Assembly (NCBI GenBank): GCA_963662645.2
Contig: OY759762.1
Coordinates: forward strand, 310,001 to 374,000
DNA: 64,000 nt
Origin: Aldehydirespirator sp963662645
GTDB lineage: Bacteria > Actinomycetota > Acidimicrobiia > Acidimicrobiales > Aldehydirespiratoraceae
Reading direction: 5' to 3'
In this document: one piece after another, positions 41,749-49,767 of the stretch
Layout of the letters: every line of letters begins with the position of its first letter
How positions within the stretch are numbered: the first letter of the stretch is position 1
Notes under the pieces: generated by a model
Told to the model about the DNA's origin: nothing
The model's input: only the letters and a program-made list of their open reading frames with translations
Database searches by the model: none
Program-made: the position numbers and the translations under genes

Positions 41749-42929
41749 GGGCGGGCGGCCACCCTGCGGCCCGCGATTGAGGCCAGCCTCCACAACTCTG
41801 GCAGCTGACCGGGGCCGGTCAGATGCATCCAGCCGCCCTCGATGGCCGCGGCCGGCGAGGTGACACCGCGATGTTCGGTGCCATGGGTGCCATGGGTGAT
41901 GACCATCCAGGCACCGAGGCGCTGAGCCAACCCGTGGCGGGCGCCTTCGTCGCAAATGGCATCGGGCGAGGCCGTGACGGCCACCACGACGGATGAGCCG
42001 TCGATCGTCTCGACGTCGATGGTGGCCCGCCCTCCCTCCAGCAGGGCCAGGAACTCCAGTGCGGTGCCGACGTCGTAGCGGTGGGTGAGCACGGGCGTGC
42101 CGCGGCCGTCGGTGGTGAGGATCCGAGCCTCGTCACCGTTGCGGAGCACCGCGCAGACGATGGAGGCAGCCACCGACGTCGTGCGATCCTGCACGGCGGC
42201 CAGATCCCCGGGCGGCCGCGTGTCGACCACCACCGTGAGGCGGCCTGGACGGGAAGGCTGGAACCGGCGCACGACGAACTCGTCGAGCCGGGCCGTCGAG
42301 CGCCAATGGATGTGGCGGAGGTCGTCGCCCTCGGCATACGGGCGCAGCACGTCGAACTCCTCGCTGGCTAGCCCCAGAGGTCGGCGACGGAACTCGATGG
42401 GCAGGGACAGATCGCCACCGACCGGAAGGCGCGGCGCCGCCAGCTGCTCGATCGGCGGATGCACCACCACGCGGGTGCGACTCTCGACGATGTGTCGGCG
42501 GCGAGCCAGCCCCAAGCCATCCACGTCCGTGAGCCGCGTGGGTCCGATTTCCAGCACGCCCCGGCGGGTGGGTTGCAGGCGATAGCTCCGCGACGCGGCG
42601 GTGCCGCCCGGCAGCGCGGCGACACAGCTGCGAATGTCGTCTTCCCCGGTGACGGTCTCGGAGATTCGCACAGTGGGCGACGTCAGGCGCGCCCTGTTCG
42701 CGACCTCCAGACTCACCTCCAGCGGATCTGAGACGGCCACCATCGTCGACGAGACTCGACGTCTGACCGACAGCCGGGACGGATGGACAAGGCGGGCGAC
42801 CAGGGCGGTCACCACCGCCGCGGCGGCGGTGAGGCCGATGACGTAGAGCTCGCCGACCGCGAAGGCCCGCCCGCCCGCGACCGCAGCGACCCCCAACCCC
42901 AGCAGCCTCCAGCCGACCGGGGTCGGCAT
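41745..42929 (-). CDS. DUF58 (vWA-like) protein
   Basis: A 394-residue protein with two N-terminal transmembrane helices and the DUF58 signature LRPYAEGDDLRHIHWRSTAR (about residues 196-215), followed by a von Willebrand A-like fold (TVVVDTRPPGD). DUF58 proteins are partners of MoxR ATPases in assembling or activating envelope or redox complexes. It begins 1 bp after moxR and overlaps the TgpA gene. Confidence 0.88.
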   Translation of the reverse strand: MPTPVGWRLLGLGVAAVAGGRAFAVGELYVIGLTAAAAVVTALVARLVHPSRLSVRRRVSSTMVAVSDPLEVSLEVANRARLTSPTVRISETVTGEDDIRSCVAALPGGTAASRSYRLQPTRRGVLEIGPTRLTDVDGLGLARRRHIVESRTRVVVHPPIEQLAAPRLPVGGDLSLPIEFRRRPLGLASEEFDVLRPYAEGDDLRHIHWRSTARLDEFVVRRFQPSRPGRLTVVVDTRPPGDLAAVQDRTTSVAASIVCAVLRNGDEARILTTDGRGTPVLTHRYDVGTALEFLALLEGGRATIDVETIDGSSVVVAVTASPDAICDEGARHGLAQRLGAWMVITHGTHGTEHRGVTSPAAAIEGGWMHLTGPGQLPELWRLASIAGRRVAARP

Positions 42930-42930
42930 G

Positions 42931-43875
42931 TTAGAGACCCTTGCGGGGCACGGGCACGGAGTCGATTATCTCGGTGACGATGTCGCTGGACCGCAAACCC
43001 CGCACACGGCTGCCGGGCTTGGGCAGGAGCCGGTGGGGCAGCATGGCCGGGGCCAGCGCCTTGATGTCGTCGGGCGTGACGTAGTCGCGGTTCAACGAGG
43101 CTGCCCTGGCCCGCGCCACCCTGAGCACGGCCAGCACCCCCCGGGGCGACAGGCCCAGCGACAAGCCGGGATGGCGACGGGTGGCGCCGGCGACCTCCAG
43201 CAAGTAGGCGCGCAGCGGGCCCGACACGTGAACCTCCTCCAACTGGTCGGACATCCACCGCACCACGGCCGCGTCGGCGACCGGTTCGATCAGGTCGACA
43301 GGCTCCTGGGCGCCCCTGTCCATCAGGATCGAGTCCTCGGAGGCGCGATCCGGGTATCCCACTTGCAGGCACATGAGGAAGCGGTCCAATTGGCTCTCGG
43401 GAAGCGGGTACGTTCCCTCGTACTCCAGCGGGTTCTGGGTGGCTATGACCGTGAACGGCGACTCCAGGCGCCTTGTCACGCCATCGAGCGTCACTTGCTG
43501 CTCGCCCATGGCCTCCAGCAGTGCCGACTGGGCCTTGGGGGAGGCCCGGTTGATCTCATCGGCCAGAACGATGTTCGAGAACACCGGTCCGGGCCGGAAT
43601 TCGAAGGTTCCGGTGGCCCGATTGAACACCGACGTTCCGGTGATGTCCACCGGAAGGAGGTCGGGAGTGAACTGGATCCGGCCGAAGCTGACATCGACGC
43701 TGCGGGCCAGCGCCTTGCCCAGGGTGGTCTTGCCCACACCGGGAACGTCCTCGATGAGGACGTGGCCCCCGCACACCAGGGCGAGAATCAGCAGTTCGAT
43801 GACCTCGCCCTTGCCTTTGACGGCGAACTCAATGTTCTGGTGAATGTGCTTGAACTGCTCGCCGAAATGACCCAT
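42931..43875 (-). CDS. MoxR-family AAA+ ATPase
   Basis: A 314-residue chaperone-like ATPase. Walker A is in GVGKTTLGKALA (about residues 46-57), Walker B in NIVLADEINRASPKAQ (about 104-119), sensor 1 in VIATQNP, and the Arg finger region FLMCLQVGYPD. It is the first gene of the moxR-DUF58-tgpA operon, divergent from a small gene at 43918 with only 42 bp between. Confidence 0.92.
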   Translation of the reverse strand: MGHFGEQFKHIHQNIEFAVKGKGEVIELLILALVCGGHVLIEDVPGVGKTTLGKALARSVDVSFGRIQFTPDLLPVDITGTSVFNRATGTFEFRPGPVFSNIVLADEINRASPKAQSALLEAMGEQQVTLDGVTRRLESPFTVIATQNPLEYEGTYPLPESQLDRFLMCLQVGYPDRASEDSILMDRGAQEPVDLIEPVADAAVVRWMSDQLEEVHVSGPLRAYLLEVAGATRRHPGLSLGLSPRGVLAVLRVARARAASLNRDYVTPDDIKALAPAMLPHRLLPKPGSRVRGLRSSDIVTEIIDSVPVPRKGL

Positions 43876-43905
43876 CGGCAGGCCAGCGTATAGCCGCTCG
43901 ACCTC

Positions 43906-43911
43906 TAGGCT
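43906..43911 (+). promoter_or_regulatory. Candidate -10 hexamer (TAGGCT) of a leaderless mRNA
   Basis: TAGGCT lies 6 nt before GTG 43918 in the 42-bp divergent gap; there is no room for a longer leader. Confidence 0.45.
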
Positions 43912-43917
43912 TCCAGC

Positions 43918-44286
43918 GTGCGCGCCATGTTCGCTGCCGGGGCGGTCCTACGGTCGGCCGGGGCTGTGGTGGCCCGACCCCGGCTCTGGTCGACGGCCCT
44001 GGTTCAACTGGCGCGCTTCGCTCCTGACCGCTGGTGGCGCCGGCCCCCGTTCATGCCGCTGCCCCCGCCCGGACTCGTCCGCTTCAGGTCCGAGACCATG
44101 TACGGCGATTCTGATGCTGCGCCCTCGCCGGCCGATGTGGTCGTCTGGCTGGAGTGGTGCCGGGCCCAGGGCCGCGTGAATGCCCGCTCCTGTTGGCTGC
44201 GCTCGCGGGCCGCTCGGGCCACGGCCCCGCCCGTATGGGCCGGACTCGTACGCCTACCCGCTCGGCCTCTGGGCCGATCCGGCTAG
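43918..44286 (+). CDS. Small conserved hypothetical protein with repeat-derived C-terminus
   Basis: A 122-codon frame. Residues about 40-90 (RWWRRPPFMPLPPPG...FRSETMYGDSDAAPSPADVVVWLEWCR) look like a small actinobacterial protein family of unknown function that normally ends soon after EWCR. From about codon 88 on, the frame runs through a full copy of the dispersed repeat (44181-44270) until a TAG at 44284. The natural C-terminus seems to have been replaced by the repeat insertion. The start GTG 43918 follows a -10-like box. Confidence 0.6.
   Translation: MRAMFAAGAVLRSAGAVVARPRLWSTALVQLARFAPDRWWRRPPFMPLPPPGLVRFRSETMYGDSDAAPSPADVVVWLEWCRAQGRVNARSCWLRSRAARATAPPVWAGLVRLPARPLGRSG
44181..44270 (-). 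repeat. Full-length copy of the ~90 bp dispersed repeat (reference copy)
   Basis: On the minus strand it reads AGAGGCCGAGCGGGTAGG, then a middle block with CCCATACGGGCGGGGCCGTG, then GCCCGAGCGGCC and the right end with AACAGGAGCGGGC. Other copies share both ends and most of the middle. It contains short inverted repeats (GGCCGTGGCC; CCGAGCGG/CCGCTCGG on opposite strands) but no ORF of its own. Confidence 0.75.
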
Positions 44287-44289
44287 CCT
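44284..44289 (+). promoter_or_regulatory. Candidate -10 hexamer (TAGCCT) of the HNH gene
   Basis: TAGCCT lies 7 nt before ATG 44297 without a Shine-Dalgarno. Its first three bases are also the stop codon of the preceding frame. Confidence 0.45.
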
Positions 44290-44296
44290 GCCCCCG

Positions 44297-44809
44297 ATGT
44301 CCGGGGTGCTCGTTCTCAACGCCACCTTCGAGCCGCTGGCGGTGGTGAGCGCGCGGCGCGCCGTGTGCCTGGTGCTGGCTCAGAAGGTGGAGATGTTGCA
44401 CGCCACGGGCCGGGCCTTCCGCTCCGAGCGACGATCGGTGGAAGTGCCCTCGGTGGTGCGGCTGAGTCGCTATGTGAGCGTGCCCCGTCCCCGGCACCGC
44501 TCTCCGAACCGGCGGGCGGTGTTCGCCCGGGACCGCGACTCCTGCCAGTACTGCGGCGACGGGGCCGAGACGATGGATCACGTTGTGCCCCGCAGCCGCG
44601 GCGGCATGCACACCTGGGAGAACGTGGTCGCGGCCTGCCGGCGCTGCAACGCCAAGAAGCGGGACCGCCTGCCCAGCGAGAGCGGCATGCGGCTGCGGCG
44701 CCGTCCCGAGCCGCCGTCGCCCTCGACCTGGGTCGAGATCGCCGCCGGAGGGGTGCCCGAGGTCTGGACCGCCTACCTGCAACCACGAAGCGGCCTCCGC
44801 ACCGCGTGA
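44297..44809 (+). CDS. HNH endonuclease-domain protein
   Basis: A 170-residue protein. The N-terminal half begins VLVLNATFEPLAVVSARRAV, typical of the widespread actinobacterial/cyanobacterial single-domain HNH family. The HNH core has CQYCG, the catalytic His in TMDHVVPRSRGG, the Asn in WENVVAACRRCNAKK and the second CxxC. The cellular role of this family is unknown; it is not tied to a restriction system here. Its stop overlaps the start of the lipoate-ligase-like gene. Confidence 0.87.
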   Translation: MSGVLVLNATFEPLAVVSARRAVCLVLAQKVEMLHATGRAFRSERRSVEVPSVVRLSRYVSVPRPRHRSPNRRAVFARDRDSCQYCGDGAETMDHVVPRSRGGMHTWENVVAACRRCNAKKRDRLPSESGMRLRRRPEPPSPSTWVEIAAGGVPEVWTAYLQPRSGLRTA

Positions 44810-45567
44810 GCCGGCCTGGCCCCGCGGCCGGCCGCCCAATCTGGTCGAGCGCTCATCCGTGGACGGTCGAGCGCTTGCACGGCCCGGTCTCGGACTTGCT
44901 CGAGACCGCCGAGCCCCCGGCAAGCGCGGCGCGGCTGGCCAGGATCCACACCGTCACGAAGCCCGGTCTGGTGCTGGGCAGCACGCAGAGGCTTGAGACT
45001 GCGCATGAGAGCCGAGCCGAGCTCGCGGGCGCGGAGATCCTGCGACGTCGCAGCGGCGGGGGAGCGGTGCTGCTGTCTCCCGGAGCCCAGGTCTGGGCCG
45101 ACTTCTTCATTCCGGCCTCCGACCCACTCTGGAGCGACGATGTCGCGGACGCGGCGCGATGGGTCGGCGAGTTGTGGTCCGCGGCGCTCGAACCCCTGGT
45201 CGCCGAGCCGGTCTCGGTGCACTCGGGCCGGCTCGTGGCCGATCGGTGGGGGAGGCTGGTGTGCTTCGCGGGCCGCGGTCCTGGTGAGGTGCTCGTCGGC
45301 GGGCTCAAGGTCGTGGGGGTCAGCCAGCGCCGCAGCCGCCAACGGGCGCGCCTTCAGACCACGGCCCTGCTCCGGCGCCCTCCCGCGAGCAGCGAAGCGG
45401 GCCATCGCGACCTCGACGAGCTTGAACTCCTGGACGTCCCGCAAGCCGATCGGGTCGCGGGCCGGGCAGTGTTGGCCGCCCGCCGCGGCTCCGTCGCGGC
45501 CACCGAGGCCGACTTGACCGAAACCCTGCTGCGAGCGCTGGAAGCCGGACGCACAGGCCGAGCCTGA
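44806..45567 (+). CDS. Lipoate--protein ligase A family protein
   Basis: A 253-residue protein of the BPL/LplA/LipB fold. The lipoyl-binding signature RRRSGGGAVLL (about residues 81-91) and the catalytic-Lys region GGLKVVGVSQRRSRQRARLQ (about 165-184) are present. It may attach lipoate or octanoate to 2-oxoacid dehydrogenase and GcvH domains, but family members differ in substrate. GTG 44806 overlaps the HNH stop (GTGA). Confidence 0.8.
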   Translation: MSRPGPAAGRPIWSSAHPWTVERLHGPVSDLLETAEPPASAARLARIHTVTKPGLVLGSTQRLETAHESRAELAGAEILRRRSGGGAVLLSPGAQVWADFFIPASDPLWSDDVADAARWVGELWSAALEPLVAEPVSVHSGRLVADRWGRLVCFAGRGPGEVLVGGLKVVGVSQRRSRQRARLQTTALLRRPPASSEAGHRDLDELELLDVPQADRVAGRAVLAARRGSVAATEADLTETLLRALEAGRTGRA

Positions 45568-45609
45568 CGCGAGCCTCGAGACACGATCGCGAGGCTTGGC
45601 GCGCTGAAC

Positions 45610-45638
45610 TTGCAGGGTGGTGTGAAAGGGAGTATAGT
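45610..45638 (+). promoter_or_regulatory. Sigma-70-like promoter of the mraZ division cluster
   Basis: TTGCAG (45610-45615) and TATAGT (45633-45638) are separated by 17 bp, the classic spacing. This is the best -35/-10 pair in the window and precedes mraZ by about 60 bp. It overlaps the candidate MraZ boxes. Confidence 0.6.
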
Positions 45639-45664
45639 GGTGGATTGTGGAGTATCTGGGAGCC
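45625..45664 (+). promoter_or_regulatory. Candidate MraZ operator: four 10-bp repeats with a TGG/GGG core
   Basis: The sequence splits into AAAGGGAGTA, TAGTGGTGGA, TTGTGGAGTA and TCTGGGAGCC, each with a G-rich core on the same helical face. MraZ in other bacteria binds several TGGGN boxes spaced by 5 bp upstream of its own gene. Position and 10-bp period agree with that model; the exact box differs. Confidence 0.55.
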
Positions 45665-45700
45665 TCTTTGGATGCACCGGAGAGGGCGTGAGCGTCGGCC

Positions 45701-46150
45701 ATGATCGCCCATCGCGCCTTGTTCGTCGGCGTCCACGAGCACACCCTCGACGGCAAGGGTCGGCTCATCCTTCCTTCGGGGTTTCGCAGCCACCTGACCG
45801 GCGGCGCCTACATCACGGCGCTGGACTCCTGCGTGGGGATCCTCCCGGTCGACGAGTTCGCGGACACCGCCGAGCAGCTCCGGTCACAGGTGGGCTCCGA
45901 AGAAGTGGACATCAACGCGTTGCGGAGCTTTGCCGCCCAGGCCGACTTCGTCGTTCCCGACAGCCAGGGGCGCATGAGGATCCTGCCCCATCTGCGGGCC
46001 GCAGCCGGACTCGAGCGCAAGGTGATCGTCACCGGCATGATCCGCCGCATCGAGATCTGGAACCCCGACCGGTGGTCGGAGGTCCAGTCCGTGGGCACCG
46101 AGCGCCTCGCCGACGCCATCACCCACGGAAGGGGTATCGCCAGTGTCTGA
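45701..46150 (+). CDS. mraZ: Transcriptional regulator MraZ
   Basis: DNA-binding regulator of the division and cell-wall cluster, with two swapped-hairpin AbrB-like repeats: FVGVHEHTLDGKGRLILPSGFR (about residues 8-29) and ADFVVPDSQGRMRILPHLRAAAGL (about 85-108). At 149 residues it is of normal size. It is expected to bind the repeats upstream of its own start and to repress the operon. ATG 45701 is the start. Confidence 0.93.
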   Translation: MIAHRALFVGVHEHTLDGKGRLILPSGFRSHLTGGAYITALDSCVGILPVDEFADTAEQLRSQVGSEEVDINALRSFAAQADFVVPDSQGRMRILPHLRAAAGLERKVIVTGMIRRIEIWNPDRWSEVQSVGTERLADAITHGRGIASV

Positions 46151-46442
46151 ACGCGGGCGCCGGCTCCAGCAGGCCCGCCCCGGCCCCCGACGCCGAACCG
46201 GCCACCCGCACCGACCCCAGGATCAAACCGACCATCCACACCGAAGCAGTCGTCGAAGCGCTGCCCGGTCATGTGCAGTTCCCCGATTGGCAGATGGAAG
46301 ACCCGTACTCCGCCCGCTTGCCATTAGCTCGATCGGGGGAGAAATCCCGACGTGCGCCGTCGGTCGGGGAACTGCAGATGACCGGGCGCCGAGCCCTCCG
46401 ACCGTCACCGATCACGCAACCCGCTCGGCCCGCCGGACTGAC
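46151..46442 (+). other. 292 bp gap between mraZ and rsmH
   Basis: No gene is recognised. One frame stays open throughout and ends at a TGA (46444-46446) overlapping the rsmH ATG, but it has no convincing start or homology. The sequence includes GGGGGAGAAATCCC and may hold a leader or a second promoter. It is unusual for this tightly packed cluster. Confidence 0.3.
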
Positions 46443-47399
46443 ATGACAGCCGGTGCGGGGCCCGACCCCAGTGCCTACCACCTGCCGGTCATGTGCCAAG
46501 AGATTGTCGAGGTACTGGCCGAAGTGCCCGCCGGCGTCGTCGTCGACGCCACTGTCGGGGGAGGCGGCCATGCCGAAGCCCTCCTGGCACGCGCTCCTCA
46601 CTTGCGCCTAGTCGGCCTGGACCGCGACCCCGACGCCCTGCGAGCCGCCACTGAGCGCCTCGCCGGCTACGGCGACAGGGTCGTCCTGCGCCACGGGAGA
46701 TTCGATGCGCTCGGCGACGTGCTGGACGAGATCGGGCAACCGCGCGTCTCCGCCTGCCTGTTCGACCTCGGAGTCAGCTCCGCCCAGCTCGACCGGCCCG
46801 AGCGCGGCTTCAGCTACCGCCTCGACGGGCCGCTGGACATGCGGATGGACCCTGCCACGGCCGTGACCGCAGCAGACATCGTCAATCACGCCGACGAGCG
46901 CGCTCTCGCCTCGATCCTTCGCCGCAACGCCGACGAGCGGCAGTGCCGCCGCATCGCGGCCGCCATCGTGGCCCGACGACCCCTTGCCACCACCACGCAA
47001 CTCGCCCGGGTCGTGGCCGAGGCCGTTACCGCCCCGGCGCGCCGTCGCTTCCATCCCGCCCGGCGCACCTTCCAAGCTCTGCGGATCGAGGTGAACCGGG
47101 AGCTGGAGATCCTCGAGGGGGCCCTGACCGAGGGCATCGACCGTCTAGTGGCTTCCGGACGCTGTGCCGTTCTGTCCTACCATTCGGGAGAGGACCGCAT
47201 CGTCAAGTCCGTGTTCAGACGGGCCGCGGGCGAGTCCCCGCCGCCTCGGCCGGGCCTCCCGCCGGTTCCCGGTTCTGAAGCCACAGCACGGCTGCTGGGA
47301 CGGCGGGCCCGCACGCCGACCGAGTCGGAGAAGGAGGCCAACCACAGGGCGAGCGCGGCGCGACTGCGAGCGGTGGAACGCTTGTCAAGGGATGGCTGA
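46443..47399 (+). CDS. rsmH: 16S rRNA (cytosine(1402)-N(4))-methyltransferase
   Basis: SAM-dependent methyltransferase of 318 residues acting on the ribosomal decoding site. It has YHLPVMCQEIVE at the start, the SAM motif DATVGGGGHAEALL (about residues 34-47), LFDLGVSSAQLDRPERGFSYR (about 109-129), the FHPARRTFQALRIEVN stretch and the ending SYHSGEDRIVK. ATG 46443 matches the family start. The stop overlaps the next ATG (TGATG). Confidence 0.94.
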   Translation: MTAGAGPDPSAYHLPVMCQEIVEVLAEVPAGVVVDATVGGGGHAEALLARAPHLRLVGLDRDPDALRAATERLAGYGDRVVLRHGRFDALGDVLDEIGQPRVSACLFDLGVSSAQLDRPERGFSYRLDGPLDMRMDPATAVTAADIVNHADERALASILRRNADERQCRRIAAAIVARRPLATTTQLARVVAEAVTAPARRRFHPARRTFQALRIEVNRELEILEGALTEGIDRLVASGRCAVLSYHSGEDRIVKSVFRRAAGESPPPRPGLPPVPGSEATARLLGRRARTPTESEKEANHRASAARLRAVERLSRDG

Positions 47400-47893
47400 T
47401 GGCACCGCAGCCTCAGCGGCGAGCTTCTCAGCGAACCGCCGCTGCGCCCGCGCCGCGAGCCGAGCGGCCGTCACCAGACCTGAAGGTCGCCCGATCGCCG
47501 GCCTCTGCCCGCCGCTCGATCGGCGGCATCGGAACATTGGTGGCGTTGGGCCTGTTCGCTGTGTGTCTGGCTCTGGCCGCTCTGCACGCGGTGCTCGTCG
47601 AGAACCAAGCCTCCCTCGATGACCTGATCGAGCACAACGAGCAGCGTTACGAGCGGATCGTCCAACTGCAGGCGGAGATCGCCTACCTCGACTCCCCCGA
47701 GGGCCTCGCCGAGCAGGCGCAGTCCGCAGGTCTCGTCCCGGCAGCCGATCTGGCCGTCCTCACCCCGGTCGGCCCGGACAGGCTCCCGCCACCCCTCGCC
47801 GACCCCTTCGATCTCGAGTCCTCGGGCTGGACGCCGCCGACGTCGACGACACCGGCCGCAGGAGCGACCGCGCCCTGGAAGTCGACCGGATGA
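47399..47893 (+). CDS. ftsL: FtsL-like division protein
   Basis: A 164-residue bitopic membrane protein in the position of ftsL. The cytoplasmic N-terminus is basic and Ala/Pro-rich, one transmembrane helix spans about residues 42-64, and a short coiled coil follows (ENQASLDDLIEHNEQRYERIVQLQAEIAYL), ending in a Pro/Thr-rich tail. FtsL joins FtsQ and FtsB in the divisome and controls FtsWI. Sequence similarity in this family is low, so position and topology carry the call. It overlaps ftsI by ATGA. Confidence 0.78.
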   Translation: MAPQPQRRASQRTAAAPAPRAERPSPDLKVARSPASARRSIGGIGTLVALGLFAVCLALAALHAVLVENQASLDDLIEHNEQRYERIVQLQAEIAYLDSPEGLAEQAQSAGLVPAADLAVLTPVGPDRLPPPLADPFDLESSGWTPPTSTTPAAGATAPWKSTG

Positions 47894-49767
47894 AGCCGAC
47901 CCGGCGGCGCTTCGATGCCTCGGCGCGGCATCCCAGCCGCTCGGGCTCGACCGGAACATCCCGGCCCACGCCGCCGCTGCCGCTGGTGGGCCGCGGCCGG
48001 GTGGTGACCGTGCTGGTGGTGCTTGCGCTCGCTCTGGGAGGTCTCGTCTACCGCATAGTCGACGTGCAGGCGACTCCCGATCCGCGAGTCCTCGAGGAGG
48101 TGTCGAACCCGCTCGGCGAGATAGTCGTGCCCGCGCCCCGGGGGACGGTGTTCGACCGCAACGGACGCGCCATCGCCCTGTCGCTGCCGGCAGCCACGGT
48201 GGTGTCCGACCCCCGGCTGGTCGCCGATCCCCGGAGCGCCGCCGCGGCCCTCTCCGAAGTGATGGGAGTCGGGGCGGAGGCGCTGCTCGACAAGCTGCAG
48301 GGCGAGGGCGCCTTTCGCTACGTGGCGCGCCAGGTCGATGCCGACGTCGGAGAACGGGTCGCCGACCTGGGAATCGAGGGGATCAGGGTCATCTCCGAGC
48401 CGCGGCGCGAGCATCCCAACGGCGGCTGCTCGGCACTGGCCGCCGTCGGGCGGGTCAACATCGACCATGTGGGCATGAGCGGCGTCGAGGAGAGCTACGA
48501 CAAGCATCTGTCGGGCACCCCCGGCCGGGTGACCAAGGAGGTCGGCGTAAACGGCACCACCATCCCGGGGGGTCTCCACGAGGTGACCGCGCCCACCGAG
48601 GGGCGGGACGTCACCGTGACTCTGGACCGCAACATCCAGTACCAGGCCGAGTCGATGATGATCGAGGCCGTCGCCGGCGGCGGCGCCTCCTCGGGCGTGG
48701 CCCTGGTCGCGCTTCCGGCCACCGGTGAGATCGTCGCCATGGCCAATGTGGCCCGGGCCTCGAACGGAATCGTCGATTGCACGCGACACAATCTGGCGGC
48801 AACCTGGAGCTACGAACCGGGATCGGTCTTCAAGCCGGTCACTGCGGCCGCCGCCCTGTCGAGCGGGGCCGTCTCCGAGCATGTGGCCATAGACGTGCCC
48901 TCGTACCTCACGATCTGGGAGCATCGCTTCGAGGACACTCCCACCCACCCGGACGTGCAGTGGACGCCGACGGAGATAGTCGCCCGGTCATCGAACATCG
49001 GCACCATAAAGATGGCGCAGAAGGCCGGCGAGGAGAAGCTCTACCGGACCATACGGTCCTTCGGTTTCGGGGCCCGCACAGCTCTCCAATTCAAGGGAGA
49101 GTCCAAGGGCATCCTGCTCCCGCTGAGCCAGTGGAGCGGCCTCAGCCTCCCCAACATGGCCATCGGCCAGGGCCTGGCCGTGACACCGCTGCAGATTCTG
49201 CAGGCCTACAACACGATCGCCAATGGTGGAGTGCTGGTGCCGCTGAAGCTGATCGTCGACGACAGCGGCGCCGAGGATGAGCCCGCCCCGGTGCGGGTTC
49301 TGAGCCCTGCCGTGGCTGCGGCGCTGATGCGGATGCTGACGTCGGTTGTGGAGGAGGGGACCGGTCGAGAGGCCGATGTGGAGGGTTTCTCCATGGCCGG
49401 CAAGACCGGCACGGCCTGGCAGCCTTGCGATGTCGGTTACGAGTGCGTGAACGAGAGGAACGAGCTGATCGGCCGCCATCACACCGCCACCTTCGCGGGA
49501 ATCGTCAGCAACGATGAGGGCCCGGCGCTGGTCGTGCTGGTAACCATCGACGAGCCCAAGGGCAAGCGCATTTCGGGCGGGAAGCTGGCCGCGCCGGCAG
49601 TGCGCAGCATCGCGGAGTACGCGTTGCGCCAGCTGCGGGTCCCTGCGGAGTTGGATGCCGTGCCCGGCGAGCGCCGGCGAGCTGAACCGGCGCCAGAGCC
49701 CCCGCCGCCGCTGCCCGACGACCAGTCGCCGGACGGTTCAGCCGACTCCGGCGAGTCGCAGACATGA
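47890..49767 (+). CDS. ftsI: Peptidoglycan D,D-transpeptidase FtsI (PBP class B)
   Basis: Septal transpeptidase of 625 residues. One N-terminal transmembrane helix (about 38-55) is followed by the class-B dimerisation domain (APRGTVFDRNGRAIALS) and the penicillin-binding domain with the nucleophile in EPGSVFK (Ser312, Lys315), SSN (367-369) and KTG (505-507). A Pro-rich acidic tail closes the protein. It works with FtsW as a pair. ATG overlaps ftsL, and its stop overlaps murE. Confidence 0.95.
   Translation: MKPTRRRFDASARHPSRSGSTGTSRPTPPLPLVGRGRVVTVLVVLALALGGLVYRIVDVQATPDPRVLEEVSNPLGEIVVPAPRGTVFDRNGRAIALSLPAATVVSDPRLVADPRSAAAALSEVMGVGAEALLDKLQGEGAFRYVARQVDADVGERVADLGIEGIRVISEPRREHPNGGCSALAAVGRVNIDHVGMSGVEESYDKHLSGTPGRVTKEVGVNGTTIPGGLHEVTAPTEGRDVTVTLDRNIQYQAESMMIEAVAGGGASSGVALVALPATGEIVAMANVARASNGIVDCTRHNLAATWSYEPGSVFKPVTAAAALSSGAVSEHVAIDVPSYLTIWEHRFEDTPTHPDVQWTPTEIVARSSNIGTIKMAQKAGEEKLYRTIRSFGFGARTALQFKGESKGILLPLSQWSGLSLPNMAIGQGLAVTPLQILQAYNTIANGGVLVPLKLIVDDSGAEDEPAPVRVLSPAVAAALMRMLTSVVEEGTGREADVEGFSMAGKTGTAWQPCDVGYECVNERNELIGRHHTATFAGIVSNDEGPALVVLVTIDEPKGKRISGGKLAAPAVRSIAEYALRQLRVPAELDAVPGERRRAEPAPEPPPPLPDDQSPDGSADSGESQT

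Noticed and set aside
46143..46442. rsmH starting at GTG 46143
   Set aside because: The extra 100 residues overlap the mraZ end and are Pro/Arg-rich without similarity; family members begin close to YHLPVM.
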